64,000 nt of DNA from Paragonimus skrjabini miyazakii (GCA_014338405.1 JTDE01000140.1:211611-275610), one strand, 5' to 3'; counted from the stretch's first letter, positions 23,519 to 36,006 are shown. Numbers and translations are program-made. Notes: a model not told the origin generated them from the sequence alone.

Positions 23519-24900
23519 CGGAGTCACTTGATCTTTTCACCTGAGTTTTTGACTGGTCACTTTCTATTGTTTGACCTTTAACTCCAATTACCACTAGCTG
23601 TTTTTGTTGCATTTGAACTTTGACCTCGGGTCCAAATGGTAATTTTATACACCTTCTGAAGCTTTGTTCTGCAGTCTAGTTGGCTACTTCCCGTTGATGT
23701 TGGGATTTCACACCGAATCTAATTGGTTGGTCCTTGTTCTTTAACTGGGTAAGTCTCCTTTTTAGTTCTGGAGTTCGATCCGATTAATTGTTCATTGTTC
23801 CGTTCTGATCACCGGTTTTAGGTTGCTCCGTTCAGGATTGCTGGCATTTAAGCCTGATGACATTTACACCTTTTCAATTCGTTGGTTCGCACTGGTTCAT
23901 AGATATTGTCTAGCTGGATGTGTTTACTGACCTTGTTGAAGAGCACCAACCCTCGAGAAATTATTTCGTTTGTCTGATGCTTGTTGGAGTGCGGACTTCT
24001 GCGGTACTACGCTTGTCCCTCCAACCTTTAATTTGGTAAAATACACCTTCTATTTTATGCAAAAATAACCAACCAGCGTTGTGATCATCAAAGTTATCGA
24101 TTAAAATGACTGAATATTTGATGAAATATTTGTGAATGATCCTTCTCATAATTGTTGACATGTTTTGTCATGTTTTTGTGAAACCTTCATGGTTATTTGT
24201 GTAAACTCATGGTCACTTCTAATCAAGTTATGTTTAACGAAGTTTTAATGAATGGAACAGTCCCGCAGTGTGCATCTTGTGGTTTTTTTATTCGCTACAA
24301 TACGTTTACCGATAACTACCCTTATCGCTATGTGTTGCTTTAATTTAAACAGATAACGAACCTATTCATTAATCACACAGGTATTGCCTTAAATGCCACT
24401 TGTTGCACAGTTGTGCTTCGTTTGTTTCAGTTTACCAACGCCAAGTGTGGATTGGTTCTGAGTGTATTTGAGGTGCTTTACACCAGTTTTGCAAGACTGA
24501 CCCTCCACTGTGTCCTCGAGCATTTTATCTGACACTAATTCTTGTGGTAGCTGAACCATGAGTTTTTCACTGACCACTCCTGCCAAGTAAATCTGACCTC
24601 TTAACGATAACAGAACTCTGCAGGCGAATGGATACGCCATCAGGTTTGCTTTTATGTAAATCAGTTTGGGGATCAACACATCCAGCTGAGCCTGAAGAGT
24701 AAACGTGTATACTAAAATGGTGCAATCTTGTTCCAAACCTGACCGCGTTCATCTGTTTTACTGACGTCTGGTGGTCCGTCGGATAGCTGAATTTGACCAC
24801 CGGTGTTTCCTTCGCAGCAGCCCAATTCAAATTGGCAGAGGACCTCCCAACCCCATCTAGCATCATCTTCTTTCTGCTCTTCACAATCGACCACATGATA
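23519..24900 (-). pseudogene. Unidentified decayed coding block
   Basis: On - the region gives a series of unusually long open pieces interrupted by single stops or frameshifts. 24712-24894 reads RWGWEVLCQFELGCCEGNTG; 24389-24736 contains LDVLIPKLIYIKANLMAYPF and LVSDKMLEDTVEG; 23519-23800 contains PELKRRLTQLKNKDQPIRFG, a stop, then FRRCIKLPFGPEVKVQ and VVIGVKGQTIESDQS. The strand is purine-rich like the coding strand of many retroelements. I recognise no RT, protease or integrase motif. It may be the gag or protease side of an LTR element or a host pseudogene. Confidence 0.3.
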
Positions 24901-25234
24901 TCCAGCTACCCGGAGTCAGTCCTAGACTCAGCCACTCAAATAATATCTCCGAATTCCTGCAGGAAGGATTTAGTTTGGTCTGTTTTGCAGGGCCTTGGTC
25001 CTTTAACTATGACGACACACTAAATGCTGTATTCACAAGTAAACTGCCAACAACAGCGATTCAGCGATTGATACGTGGGTTCGAAACAGAAGCCCAAGGT
25101 TCCAGGACCCAGTCAGTTTTTCTTGCACAGCGTCAAGCGGGCGTCTGTTTATCTGAAAGGCAGTCATTGAACGCAGGGTGTAGCACCGCTGTTCAGAATT
25201 ACAACAAATACCAGAAAAAAAGTCTGATCACCTG

Positions 25235-26345
25235 CATACTAGAGTGTTTTGAAAATGAGAGTGAAGTAATGTTTTAAAACGGTGGTTAGAAGCGCTGCTA
25301 ACGACATCAGGAGGAAGACTGTTCCAAAGGTTAATAACTCTGTAAGAAAAGAACCGCTACCTAAGGAAGGTCCGAGGACGAAACTTGAAAAGCTTCTTGT
25401 TATGTCTTCGCCGGCTGTCATTACTCACTATGATGAAGAACTGTTTAACGAGGCCTACTCTAAAGAAGAAGTGTGTACGAACTAAATCACCGCGGAGTCG
25501 TCGAAATTCAAATGGGTATAGATCAAGAATTTCAAGTCGGGACTCGTACGCGACATTCCTCAGGCCCGTGACTAGTCTGGTAGCCGTGCGCTGGACATGC
25601 TCAACAGCTAATATGTCTTTCTTCAGGCCGGTATATACGACCTGATTTGCATACTCGATGAGCGGTCTTAAATATACCCCGTAAAGCGTTTGAAACGCTC
25701 TCTTATCTATGCGGGGAAAGTGCGCATAATCATCCTAAGAGCGGCAACTCCTTCTTTCGCCACCATCTCATGGTTATGGGCGAAAGATAAGTTAGACGAC
25801 AACCAGATGCCCAGATCTTTCTCCAGATCGATTTTCATGATATATACTGTGCCGAGTGCACCAGGAATCGCGAAGGTATTGCCAGAGTCTCCACCAAGTG
25901 ACATATGTGAACACTTTTAGTGGAAGGCTCCAGTGGTCCGACCAACGCTTAATGGCGTCAAGATCAATCTGCAGTGTACTGGGATCAGTGGTGTTCCAGA
26001 TTTTTAAGCCATCGGCATATAGCAGGACGTTGCTGGAAATATTTCCCGGAAGGTCATTGATGTAGATCGGAAATAACAGAGGACTTAACACTTACCCTTG
26101 AGGAACTCCCGCAGAAATGAATGAGGGAGATGAAAGATCTGATCCGGTTTTAACTCCAAACGTCCGATTCTCGAGGAAACAGGTAATCCAGCGAAGGACC
26201 TCTCCTTGTATACCATAGGCTTCCAATGTATGTTTCAGGGGGCCGTGTGGGAAACGGTCGAAAAATTAGTTCATTAACGAGACTGACGAACACCATACAC
26301 AAATCCGTCATTATTACTAAAATCATGGGTTCCTGCACATCAGCT
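25235..26345 (-). mobile_element. CR1/Jockey-like LINE, 5'-truncated and decayed
   Basis: The - strand carries the second half of a non-LTR reverse transcriptase up to its C terminus. In order: LEAYGIQGEVLRWITCFLENR (motif B side), ISAGVPQG with a stop, VLSPLLFPIYINDLPGN, VLLYADGLKIW (motif C), a thumb block EKDLGIWLSSNLSF, then HVQRTATRLVTGLRN, LDLYPFEFRRLRGDLVRTHF and a final FRPRTFL-type block. Everything upstream of the RT palm is missing. Frameshifts and stops occur, including the TAA just after VPQG. This is the flatwor LINE type often grouped with CR1. Confidence 0.88.
25792..26091 (-). pseudogene. LINE reverse transcriptase palm with mutated YADD
   Basis: The open frame reads LSPLLFPIYINDLPGNISSN, LLYADGLKIWN, LQIDLDAIKRWSDHWSL. 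The catalytic pair in motif C, normally YADD, is YADG, so the second metal-binding Asp is gone and polymerisation would fail. A TAA precedes the frame between VPQG and VLS. The order and the GVPQGSVLSPLLF context are typical of CR1/Jockey-type LINEs. Confidence 0.88.
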
Positions 26346-28447
26346 GTCTTGATACCTATCCAGCTGCTTAGTATACGGTTAGACGTTTATTTTGTTTCCA
26401 GACGAATGTCTACAAGTTTCTGTGTACATATCTGCTGGTACTGGGTCTCGTGCAGACAACTGGATTATTCTTCCGGGTACACTTTTAGTCAACCTTACAG
26501 TCACCTTATTACGGATGATCCATTGCAACCTTTGTTTGAGAAGGTTGATGACTTAACCTAACGGTACACCTACCTGTCGTTTTTTCTATTCGGATGCAAC
26601 CAGCACTAAGCATTACAGGCTGTAACAACGGTAGAGAAAACAGGCAAGTCAGTATAAATTCATAGTTATGTCGCATTTAAAAGCGCCAGCGTCATTCTTA
26701 TGCGCGTGGACGAATGAGTCGTTGGTCGTTGAAGACGCGACCAATCAGAACGCAGTTTGAGTCTCAGTACGAGTACAAAGCACCTAGGCGGCCTTGACGC
26801 GTATATAACACTACCTACGGAAGATTTCTACATCAACAGAGAGTTGCCTCTTCTGTGTAGTTCTGTTTGGCATGGTCCGTGTGCTAAAGCAGCCTTTGAA
26901 AATTCACGAAGCACCCTAAGAATTAAAGTGTCAATGATTAACCAGTAGTCTTAACCCGACAAGCAGCCAAACCGGTGTCATAATTGTTTACCAGGTTAAA
27001 TTCACTAGGTTTCTAATTCTCCAGGTTAGTAGCAAAGGTAGATTTCGCATGTAAAATCCACCCATGTGCACCTATAAAGATTTTTGTTCCTGTGACTCAG
27101 GTTATACAATCTGCGGAAAACCTATTTGACCAATCAGTTTCTGTCAGTACTGGTGGCCATGATATACCAGGCGCGTCCACAATCTATGTGTGAGTCAAAT
27201 GCTTCAGAATATTGTAAACACAACAAGAATGATCGCATTATTGAGTGTCATCAGACAGACTCGACAAAACTACGACAGAAACATAATTTAGACCTAGAAA
27301 AACTTTTCTATCTGAAGCGGACGGTAAAGAAGGCAGTTTTCGGTTCAGGTGAAAACATCTACGTGTAAAACGTTTTGACATGCTCTTGAACAAACAATTG
27401 AACTTAGCTACGTTAACGCTGAACTAATTCTGTTTTAGAGCAGACTCACTCTGGGTCCTAAACATACAGTTTTTGCCAAAGTCACAAATATGATATGGAT
27501 GTTTCCAGTTGATTTCCTATTCGGATTACTGGTCGGTCAATCTAGTAAACGTAATTCACTAGGCAGCATTAACATTCTGATTATGTTGTGAAACCTCAAG
27601 GAGAGATTTATCATGCTGACACGTTGCAGTCAACGTGCAGGAGGTAAAAATTTATACCAAAATCTTCTCTAATGTGCCTAGATAGGCACTGGAATTTGGA
27701 TTATCATCTAGTGGAGCCAGTTCACGCACGACGGTAACTGTAATTGCAATCCAAAACGGAGCTGATAATATTCGGTTTCTTATTGAAGCGCGTTGTCTTC
27801 CAACTAAGCCTACTCCAGTAAGCTTACACGGATCGGTAAAATTAAGATTTAGATTTTACTGTTCCATAACTATGACAAAATCCCATTGGGTTGCCCAAGA
27901 AACGCGTGCTTCCGCTCGCAATGAACGATAGTGAATTTGCTCGTATTTAGGATAAAGCAACTAACTCATCACTCTGTAATCAAAACAAAGGAAGTATTAA
28001 AAATTTCTCTGGTTGTTTCTTATGAAGATGATAACGCAAGCTTTTTTCACTCCAGAAAGATTGGATGTAGTACTAGTCGTGAAAGTGTAGACTATATCTG
28101 TCGCTTCGTAATGTAACTGATGGTCACTCAGTTTTTCATTAGTTAATGTAGAAATGGATCTCTTGGAAAATTGCCAACTGTGTATATTTGTTTCAGTAAC
28201 TATTCACGATTCCTCGTTGGCTGAAATTTATTTGTCAGAAAGCGAAAATATAGATTCCTGAAGTTTATAAGAGTTATACGACTGCTTAAGCCGAACAGAT
28301 ACCCTCGTTGACCGTTTGTCTGGAACAAAAATGAACGCTATTTTACTCCGTTTTCTCTGTTTACCAGAGCAGATATAACGCACCACCGCATGAATTATCT
28401 TGGTTTTCTGCCGACTACAGGGAACTGTTCTCCTCAAAACTTGATGT
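26346..28447. other. Mostly featureless; one exon-like stretch
   Basis: No repeat family or RNA gene recognised between the LINE and the assembly gap. The only item of note is the exon-like stretch at 27148-27323, described separately. Confidence 0.4.
27148..27323 (+). CDS. Candidate coding exon, unidentified
   Basis: Acceptor atcagtttctgtcag and donor ACG|gtaaag enclose 176 nt open for 58 codons in one frame, including MIYQARPQSMCESNASEYC and NLDLEKLFYLKRT. A 35-nt stretch at 26840-26874 (acceptor tacatcaacag) has a matching phase and could be the preceding exon. No family recognised; a chance open frame is possible. Confidence 0.18.
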
Positions 28448-28629
28448 NNNNNNNNNNNNNNNNNNNNNNNNNNNNNNNNNNNNNNNNNNNNNNNNNNNNN
28501 NNNNNNNNNNNNNNNNNNNNNNNNNNNNNNNNNNNNNNNNNNNNNNNNNNNNNNNNNNNNNNNNNNNNNNNNNNNNNNNNNNNNNNNNNNNNNNNNNNNN
28601 NNNNNNNNNNNNNNNNNNNNNNNNNNNNN
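28448..28629. other. Assembly gap (182 N)
   Basis: A run of 182 N bases. The odd length suggests an estimated rather than placeholder gap. GC-rich Gypsy sequence starts immediately after it, so the missing part probably holds the 5' end (LTR or leader) of that element. Confidence 0.99.
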
Positions 28630-28639
28630 CAACACCGGG

Positions 28640-30012
28640 TGCCGTGACGAACGTGATTATGAAGATACCCTGGCCGCAGCCGGTCAACAATGGAGACTTC
28701 CGGACGTTCCTAGAGGACTTCAAGGACGTGGCCGGAGTGGTCAAAGTCAAGACCGGCCGTGGGAAGCTGGCTGCCCTGCGGACGCTGGTGAATGGCAGAG
28801 CGAAGGCGGTGCTGGATGCAGCGTGAAGAAGCCCTGCGAAGATGGAGTGGGCCGCTGAGAAGGAGGCGCTGGTGGCTGCGTTTGACAGCCCGGCTCACCG
28901 CCAGGAGGCCATGCAGCGGTTCAAGGTGGCCGCGCTTAGACGAGGAGCCTATCCATTCGTGTTTGCTGCCACTCTGCAAAGTTCACTGGACAAAGCACTA
29001 CCAGGAATGAACCAAGGGCCACGACGGAAGTTGTTAACGGAGCAGTTTATTGGAGCTTTCTCGATGACGATTCGCGACCATATCCGTCTTGCTCTTGTCG
29101 CCCGGCGGATGGACCTTGATGAGCTTGCGAAGGCGACGCGGGAGTTGGCAGTAATGTCCATGGCTTCAGTTAATGCGAACGGCAATATGGACAAGAATAC
29201 ACTGGAAGAAATGCCAAAAAACAATCGGGTAGCTGCCTTGAGAACAGCATCACAACAGAACGATCGACTAGGAAGCTGTTTCATCTGTGGTGAAAAAGGA
29301 CATCGAAAGAAGGATTGCCCAATCCGGCCGCTTGAGAAGTCTAAAAATAAAATGTTTCATGATTGTTCTTTCTGTTGGGCGGGTCAACTGGTAATGGGAG
29401 CGATTGAGAAGAGGGCTGTACATACAAGGATTGAAGTTGACGGGGATATAGAACAGTGCTTGGTCGATACATGGTCGGCAATTTCGTCGATTGCTCGTGG
29501 AGCAAAACAAAACGTAGAACCGACATCCTTGAGGATCAGGACGGTTGGAGGTCATAGTCTACTGGTTGACGGTGTGAAAGAATGTGGGGTACGTATTGGC
29601 GACCATATCGTAAAGCACTGTTTCAACGTGTCCCCAGAAACCAGGCAAACGAGCCTTGGGGCCGATTTCCGTGTTGCAACAGATGCCGTGATTGACTTCA
29701 AGCTCAAAAGGTTTTCAAACAGGTGTGGCTCCCTGACACTCACAGGACAGCGACAGGATAGTGTCAACCAAGTACGCATGGTTAAAACCCCCATTTGCAC
29801 AGCCCCCCTTACTCCAGTCCACGGTCGAGAAATACGCGGAGGTATTTACGAACGACAATCATCCGTACGGATTCTGCAACTGGATTGCACATGAAATACC
29901 AACAACCGGAACGCTTCGACCCCACGAACTCCGCAGGATACCGGTTCATCTTGAGGAGGAATTAAAAAGGCAAGTACAGAACATGTTGAAGGAGGATGTT
30001 ATCGAAGAAGCG
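28640..30012 (+). mobile_element. Ty3/Gypsy retrotransposon: gag, protease, start of RT
   Basis: A Gag frame starts right after the gap (PVNNGDFRTFLEDFKDVAG, GKLAALRTLVNGRAKAVLDA), is broken by TGA at 28824, and resumes as the 28842-29894 frame with zinc knuckle and protease. The RT entry follows at 29880-30012 (IPTTGTLRPHELRRIPVHL, EELKRQVQNMLKEDVIEEA). The sequence is much richer in G+C than its surroundings over the first 400 bp, which points to a recent arrival or a different source. It stops abruptly at about 30012, where inverted integrase sequence begins. Confidence 0.88.
28842..29894 (+). pseudogene. Gypsy Gag-protease polyprotein fragment
   Basis: At 350 codons this is the longest open frame in the window. 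Residues 1-130 are Gag capsid-like (EWAAEKEALVAAFDSPAHRQ, LQSSLDKALPGMNQG, LLTEQFIGAF). Near residue 146 there is one CCHC zinc knuckle, CFICGEKGHRKKDC, which would bind element RNA. Near residue 200 the protease starts (RIEVDGDIEQCLVDTWSAIS); the active site DTG is DTW, so the enzyme is probably inactive. VGGHSLLVDGVKECGVRIGD and LGADFRVATDAVIDF match the flap and C-terminal blocks. The true Gag start lies upstream of the TGA at 28824. The frame ends about where RT begins in another frame. Confidence 0.88.
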
Positions 30013-30262
30013 GGTTATATGGCGTCTTTCGGATGCGCTTGATTCCCAGTTGCTGCATGCGTGTCCGAAACTCCTCGCTTTCACAGTATGGTCCCTGATC
30101 TGTCAAGGTCACCTCTGGTACGCCGTGGTTCTCTACGATGTGAGTACCATACTACTTGTGAGTGGTGTACTACTCGCAATGAAACTGCCTGTGATGCGTC
30201 AATACGAGACGCCTGTATCCAATTTTCTAATTCGCTTGAGTTTGATGTTAACAGTGTGGTAG
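30013..30262 (-). pseudogene. Gypsy integrase fragment in inverted orientation
   Basis: On - the frame reads VENHGVPEVTLTDQGPYC, with the second catalytic Asp in TDQG, then EEFRTRMQQLGIKRIRKTPY, the block before the catalytic Glu. It ends exactly where the + strand RT of the neighbouring Gypsy element stops. The Glu-containing NGxxER part is missing. This is a different part of a pol gene joined head to head with the first, so the locus was rearranged or a second element inserted in reverse. Confidence 0.82.
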
Positions 30263-31633
30263 CATGATTACTCATTGATTAATTATGGCTTAATTCACAA
30301 AGCGATTTATTCAATAGAATTCCGATCGTAGTATCTATGGTTGAAATTCACCACACTACACCTACCGATTGACCAATCCATTCTCTTTAAGGTTCGCAAA
30401 TGTTACTGACAAAACATTCCACCAGCACATGTTCAATTTACTTTATTGCAGCAGTGTGCCAGCGGCTAAAATAGAAGGGCATATTCCTCAGGTATCAGCT
30501 TTATCTACCGAGTAACTAATTCTTTTGAACCTAGCTCTATAGACCACGCTGCCTGAATCCATAATAGGGATGAAAAGAAAGCGTTCCACGTCTTGTCCAT
30601 AGAAATTATGTAGCTAATCAATCCACTCTGTGCATTACATTTATGGAACCGAATGTTGCTAGACTTGTTAAAGTTTGTTTGGTACGTCTGTCTTTCCATG
30701 TTTCATGAGTCATCGTATATTGAAGTTGTTGAAGAATAATTGTTTTTTTGTAGGAAGGCTATCTTAAGCTCTTCTTTATTTATCCTTATGCTGCTTGCGG
30801 TGAAGAATTATGATTAATTTCGCATCACAATCCCCGCACAGAAATGGCACCTTTGTTTTTTTCATGTTTAGAGTTATCGTTAAATGCCTATTAAAACAAC
30901 CTTGCTTGATACTCTTTAATACGTCCTTATCTATCTCTATATCTGATTGTCTTTAGAAGCACGTTTTCTTTTCACTAGTGGTCAGTTTTCGAGGTCATTT
31001 TTGTTGGCTGCATTTTGAATGCTTTACCTGCTATACTACTGGAGTATCTTGTTAATACCCACCCAATGTGTTAAAAAGTGCTTACCTCAATTGTTGTTAG
31101 TAGCACCGTACACTTTCCAATCATTCTGACCGTTCTCCTAACGTTTCTTGGACTCTGGAAATAGTTATATTAACTTGACCGTAGGTATTAAAGCTGTCTG
31201 AACAACCGGTTACTTGCCATCAAGTGGATTATCTTAAATCGTCAAGAGTGATTTAACAAAGGTGATCGTAATCGAAATATGGAGTACTGACTTCCACGCA
31301 CTCCTGCACAAAGAGGAATTTGGGTGTATGTTTAGAAATGTCAAACCCCATAACAGTGACTTCGCTTTGTGATCGACCTGTTTCATTATACCCTTCCCAT
31401 GATCGATCAACCTTCCACCACTTTAGCTGGATCATATTTTTTAAGGTGAAAATATCAAAGCATCTGTTCCTTTTATCGTTAAAACGTGTGTGACTTCGTG
31501 AACAATTCATCACTCGGATTTTCTGCTTTATTATCGTTAATAATAACATAACAGCTAGTTGTGCATCGACTGTACTAACGAATAACTAAAAATGGACTTG
31601 CTTGCTTCACTGTTTTTACCACATTCATCACCG

Positions 31634-31651
31634 TATACATACATACATACA
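31634..31651. repeat. Short ATAC microsatellite
   Basis: About four and a half units of ATAC (tatacatacatacatac), a simple repeat. Confidence 0.8.
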
Positions 31652-34600
31652 AATATAGGCTTAACTAGTGAATTCCAAAAATACAAAATTATGGTGAGAT
31701 ATTCGTCAGGATGAGTTAACCAGTACATTCATAAGTTCTGTCTGTACCTGTCTGTGTGCAAAAAAGTGGTGTTACTTTCGTGTTTAGGTAATCAGCTCAA
31801 TAATTTGTGAAGATGTAGCGGACATTTTTCCTTTATACACTGTGATGCATTGTCCGACTTAATAGGTGAGCAATTCTGTGTGATGGCATAATGTTGTGAA
31901 CATATCGCGTGAATATATCGCGTGTAGTCGATTGTCACTCGATCCCAACAGGCTGTTCGTAAAATATATATATTCAATCTCACGCAACGTTTGCAAATGG
32001 TCATTTGGTAATCACAAAAGGTAGGCTATCCTATTTTGCTGTCAGCGATAAGCTGACCTCCTGGGTAAATTTGTATGGAACTTTGGTCTATTCTGAATCA
32101 TCGCAACTCACATCTGTAGACCGTGATTGTGGTGTTGATTACAAAAACGTATAATATGGCCAAACTCAATAATTTCTCGCTCTTCTCGGATTAGCAGATC
32201 AAACAAACACAAGCATGATTATTTCAACAGTTTCTTGTCTTTTTTGCGCTATAAAAGCATTTCGTATATTTAAGATATTAATTCTGAAATTGTTGAAACC
32301 GAACGGTAAATTTATCCACGTATTGTAAATTGTAGTATTGTAAACCACTAGAACAGCCTCTCCTCTCATTTTCCGGTGGAAACCTGTTCACTCAGATAAA
32401 TAAACGACCGATTGTTATGGATTGTTCACGCAAGTTTGTCTTTGCTAGTAGAAATGTGATTAAGTTTCCCTAACATCGTAGTTGAGCAAGATCGATATGA
32501 CAGCTGATTCTCCATCAACGTTTCACAAAAAATAGTTTTTTTTGCAGCTGTCATTCAGTGTGACTCTAAGTGTATATTAGCCGAACAACATTTGTTTAGT
32601 ACTGTAAATTTGGTCGTCATAACAAAGCATCTTAGATTCCAACCCTCCCGGCAAATCAACTGACGTCTCGTTCCGCTCACCCATGCATAAACATGTGGAT
32701 ATGATGCACCCATTGTTGGCAGTATTAAAAGCCATTTTAAAGACAGGGTCGTACAAATCTTGGTAACAAGCATCCAGAAACGGGTACGTAACCATCAGGC
32801 AACAATACGGTAAATAACCTAAAAGAATAAACTTCATTGGCTGCCAGAAGTCATTGGAAAATACAATATGCGGTTAGCCAAACAACGAGTTTTTCTGCTT
32901 CGTTCGCGACACGAAGTAAGAATCCATTAAGGCGGGCGGGATTGCGTCGAAGCAATGACAACACACTCTGTACGTAGAATAAACGAAATATCCACCATGT
33001 TCCCCGGTGACCCAGTATGTATTGAACTGTGATTTGTGAACGCTGAGTCTATTTTGGTATATAATTCGGTACGTTTAAATAGTTCGCAGTAGACACACGT
33101 AGGCGTGCAGCAACGTCATCTGTCACACACATCGTGCAAAGTTCGTCTATTGTCCAGTTTTACGCTGAACATCACTCACGTTTGATCGCAGACTTCGTTT
33201 TTGTCTAATGGCTAAACTTCACGACCGGAAGGTCATTTCAGATATTTTTCCAACAGACTTTGGCCAAGAAACATCTATTCAGCTAATCAAATCCACACAC
33301 TCGAACTAAACAAAACCGCAAAAATGTCACCAAGACTGGAACAAAATGAACGAACTTAGTTAGGTTAGAAAGGAAAACCACCGGTCAGGCAGAAATGACT
33401 CTCTAGCGAGTTCATAGCTGTTCACTAAAGAAGAGGCTGTATGAAAGCCGAGTAGCACGGCTTGTCCACGAGTTTCGTTCTTCATTGTTGGATGATTCGA
33501 TGCGGATTGCAGTTCGCCTGTTTGAGAGAAACATGCATGTACTTCACGCGTTATATTTAGGAATTCATTGAGTCAAACTTGAAGCTAAGCCTGAATCAAA
33601 ATCTTACTGATCACCTTGCAGGCATACCAGTCTCTTCGAGTCGTCGAGTTTGGGTTAGTTGCGGAATTCAGTGAATCATCTTTGACTTATTCCAATGACT
33701 TTCATCCAGTTCAATTTATCCACAAGGAATTAAACAAGTTTAGTTTATTTATTTGGAGAAAATCTAATCGTCTGAATGAAATACCCATACGAAACTGGCG
33801 GGTAGCAATATTCGGCTGTCGTTTTAAGGCGAACTCATTAGATCACAGATGAACAATTGACGTCATTTAAGTTAACCAATAAATCCTGTAAAAAATACCA
33901 TGATCAAACCGGTTTTGTGAACGACCTCGTGGAACTAAAACCAGAAACGCGTACTTTACAAGTTTAACTATCAAACACAAATGTTTACTGCTAACTGCTG
34001 AAGAATGGCCATCGTGTGCATTCAAATTCAGCGTTCAGTGTGCTTCGGCATAGTGGAGATTATCGATTATTCATATTCATGGAAGCCTTGCTGATGTCCA
34101 AGCAACAATCATAATAATGTGCGCAAAACAAAAAATTGTGATGCTGAGGCTGCCGAAATGTAACTAGGGGTGCAGATGTTCCACAAGTGTTTTGGTTCTC
34201 AAATCTTTTTGCATTTTCTAAAGAACTTTTGTCGCCGTTATGACACAAGTTATGCGACTAATGACAGTGCAAAAAATGGGTCCATTTCTCCAGTAATTGC
34301 CTTTTATATTCATGTAGTCGAAATTCAGCTGGTAGTGTTTCAAAGTTGACGGATTACTGTTGGAAGTGACAAAAACCTACCGCTACAAAACATGTAGTTC
34401 ATTGTGGTATGCGCCGATGGCAGGAGACTCTAGTAAGGCGTCGTTTTTTGTTCACGTCCGAAATTCATTACAGTATTTTGATATGTTTCTGAAGAATAAG
34501 TCAATGGCTGGTCGAGGCCGATTATCCCATGCTTCTACGCATCCGTTAATTTGAATATGGAACAACGGATCAAGGTGTTTTTGTATGATTGTCTAATGAG

Positions 34601-35805
34601 TACGCTAGAAAATGTTTAATTCTGGGTTATCGCCAGAGAAGCAAACCAAACAGAACAGCACATGTATTCTATAAAGAGGGTCAATTAACCTATAGAAATT
34701 TGGATGATGCACCAGCGTACTGATGTTTGCAAACGCAATTTCTCGATGCACGTGACGTCTTGGCTAACAATAAAATAATTCCAGTGGCTTGACGTAGGAA
34801 TTATCAATTTGAACGCAACTTAGACTAGCCGATTTTTACGCTTGTCTGTAAGATTTTAGCCCATACCGTACCTTTTACAAGGTTCACACTATTCTTCGGA
34901 GGGTCCCAAGAGCATCAACTCCCGCGTAGAAATTTCCGAGCCGAAGCTCTGATGACTGATGAACTCAAAACATGGTGTCCGTAGAATCTTTTTTAAGTGA
35001 AGTTGCACATGTTAAAGTTTGTGGATAATGTACATTCCAATTTCTCAATTATTCTGTCAATAACAGTCGAACAGTGCCTACGCATAATTTTGAGCAGAAG
35101 TATCAAACTTCCAACACTCATCTACCCGAATTACGGTCAGCGCCTTTTGAATAACTTGTTTAGATAAATCTGAAGGCTACGTTATTTTATTTCTATGCGT
35201 GTGTGAAAATGAACTTCTCAGGAGACGTCTGGCTGCTATCGTTTGTTCAGCCCTCGTCTTTCTAAACTGAAAATGTTAGAAACGGAAAACTTTCACATTC
35301 GAACTCTCTGTGTTGTACGTGACACTCGGGAATTACAACCAACCTACATTAACTGACTGCAATTTTTCATGTGTTCGTCTCTTGATTATTCAACCATTTC
35401 TGTAATGTTGGCATCCCGGCAATTATGGGTAGATAGGTTGGCATATGTTGACACCACGTTTGGGCCTTTCTAAAAAAACCTGTCTCGTGTGCGATATTTG
35501 TACGTGTTTGCAGAATAAAAACGATATATTCTCACAGAATAATTTCCAGGTTTTGGTGTAGTGATTTGTGCCACCACTTTCAAAGGAAATACCCAATTAA
35601 GTTGAAGATTATCTTAGTGCACCCGAGAAAGATTTTCCATCCATTCAAGTTTGCGCAACCATGACAACGTGGGTCACCCCCAACATATCACAATAGAAGT
35701 ATCGGCATGGACAGGACAAGCTCGTAACTATACTTTTTTGATACTCTTTTAAATCGAATTCTTTCTTTCCGTAATTTGGACGAACTACTTAGTAGTGGAG
35801 ATGTA

Positions 35806-36006
35806 ATGGATAAAAACATAATCGTTTTGTTTCTTATCATTGTCAAATGTACCGCGACGAATTGTTTAATGAAACAAACACCCGGCGAAGTTGGACAATC
35901 AGTCAGTGAGTTGAAATGGTCAGTAATAAAGACATATAGACAAACATGTCCTTCCGATACTTCACCTTCAAGCCAATACAAGTATAGGAGAAGTTTTCAC
36001 AAGTAG
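35806..36006 (+). CDS. Candidate small secreted peptide, unidentified
   Basis: An ATG at 35806 opens 66 codons ending in TAG at 36004. The N terminus MDKNIIVLFLIIVKC has the short charged start and hydrophobic core of a signal peptide, with a plausible cleavage region around CTATNC. The rest has one further Cys, is basic, and ends YKYRRSFHK, with a dibasic site that resembles prohormone processing. No peptide family recognised. It lies in an otherwise empty region. A hydrophobic start arises easily by chance in AT-rich DNA, so confidence is low. Confidence 0.15.
   Translation: MDKNIIVLFLIIVKCTATNCLMKQTPGEVGQSVSELKWSVIKTYRQTCPSDTSPSSQYKYRRSFHK

Noticed and set aside
24861..25277. 139-codon stop-free run on + (EGFSLVCFAGPWSFNYDD and so on)
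   Set aside because: No recognisable motif and no start; frequency is compatible with chance. It also lies beside an opposite-strand decayed coding block.
33168..33205. Possible further antisense hammerhead SINE relic
   Set aside because: Only about 30 bases resemble the SINE body; too short and diverged to annotate.
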